Source: Pomphorhynchus laevis
Lineage: Eukaryota; Acanthocephala; Palaeacanthocephala; Echinorhynchida; Pomphorhynchidae
DNA: 64,000 bases
Assembly (NCBI GenBank): GCA_012934845.2
Contig: WNNJ02001400.1
Location: 1 to 64,000 of the forward strand
Reading direction: 5' to 3'
Within the stretch, counting starts at the first letter, position 1, and the number at the start of each line of letters is the position of its first letter. Positions 63,904 through 64,000 of the stretch are shown one piece after another. The notes under the pieces were generated by a model that made no database searches, was not told where the DNA came from, and worked only from the letters and a program-made list of their open reading frames with translations. The translations under genes were made by a program, and so were the position numbers.

Positions 63904-64000
63904 GTAAGTCATTTATGATTTCGTAACTTACAATTTACTAAGTTTAGTGTTAGTACAATTATATTTTTAGTATAAATATATCTATAATATGAGTTCATTA

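Larger units (their letters stand above)
62528..64000. repeat. Right arm of the recent inverted repeat
   Basis: It is complementary to 48,549-50,020. It begins 92 bp downstream of exon 2, inside intron 2, so this arm still sits in a gene with exons 1 and 2 while the left arm does not. The match runs off the window edge. Confidence 0.9.

Overview
This is eukaryotic, almost certainly invertebrate metazoan, DNA that consists mostly of retroelements, with no recognisable intact single-copy host gene. The evidence is several jockey/CR1/L2-type LINEs, LINEs with a restriction-like endonuclease (RLE), Penelope-like elements (PLEs), a tRNA-derived SINE, a Ginger-type DNA transposon and decayed Ty3/Gypsy pieces, plus short exons with GT-AG introns. 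The mix would suit a flatworm, cnidarian or similar lineage, but the sequence does not fix the phylum.

Bases 1-36,570 have moderate GC and are a packed stack of LINEs. From the left they are: a LINE cut by the window edge; an RLE LINE with one uninterrupted 1,053-codon frame; a SINE; two 5'-truncated RLE LINE pieces lodged one after the other at the same 15-bp site; a CR1-like LINE on the minus strand; another CR1-like LINE; a PLE scrap; and a two-ORF CR1-like LINE (family A). From 16.5 to 34.2 kb insertions are nested. A decayed two-ORF LINE (family B) is split by a fossil Gypsy element with a 5-bp GATTT duplication. The Gypsy is itself split by a pyrimidine-rich L2/CR1-like LINE (family D) and carries a CR1 piece. 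A second family A copy, with its ORF1 half inverted, then interrupts the rest of family B. PLE, CR1 and RLE LINE scraps fill 34.2-36.6 kb.

From 36,570 to the end the DNA is very AT-rich. It holds several copies of one PLE family whose 3' ends share a conserved stem-loop, two copies of a 190-bp foldback repeat, a GIY-YIG PLE endonuclease piece, a second Gypsy fossil, and a 1.6-kb Ginger-like transposon with matching inverted ends and a 5-bp target duplication.

The same half carries fragments of an unrecognised family of short, helical, probably coiled-coil genes. At least three partial copies (minus strand 41.6-40.4 kb, minus strand 49.4-47.0 kb, plus strand 61.5-64.0 kb) show exons whose splice sites and reading phases fit each other. 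Two of them lie in the arms of a recent 1.47-kb inverted repeat. A membrane-segment terminal exon (57,958-58,091) and other exon-like frames cannot be named. Calls rest on motifs read by eye; no similarity search was run.
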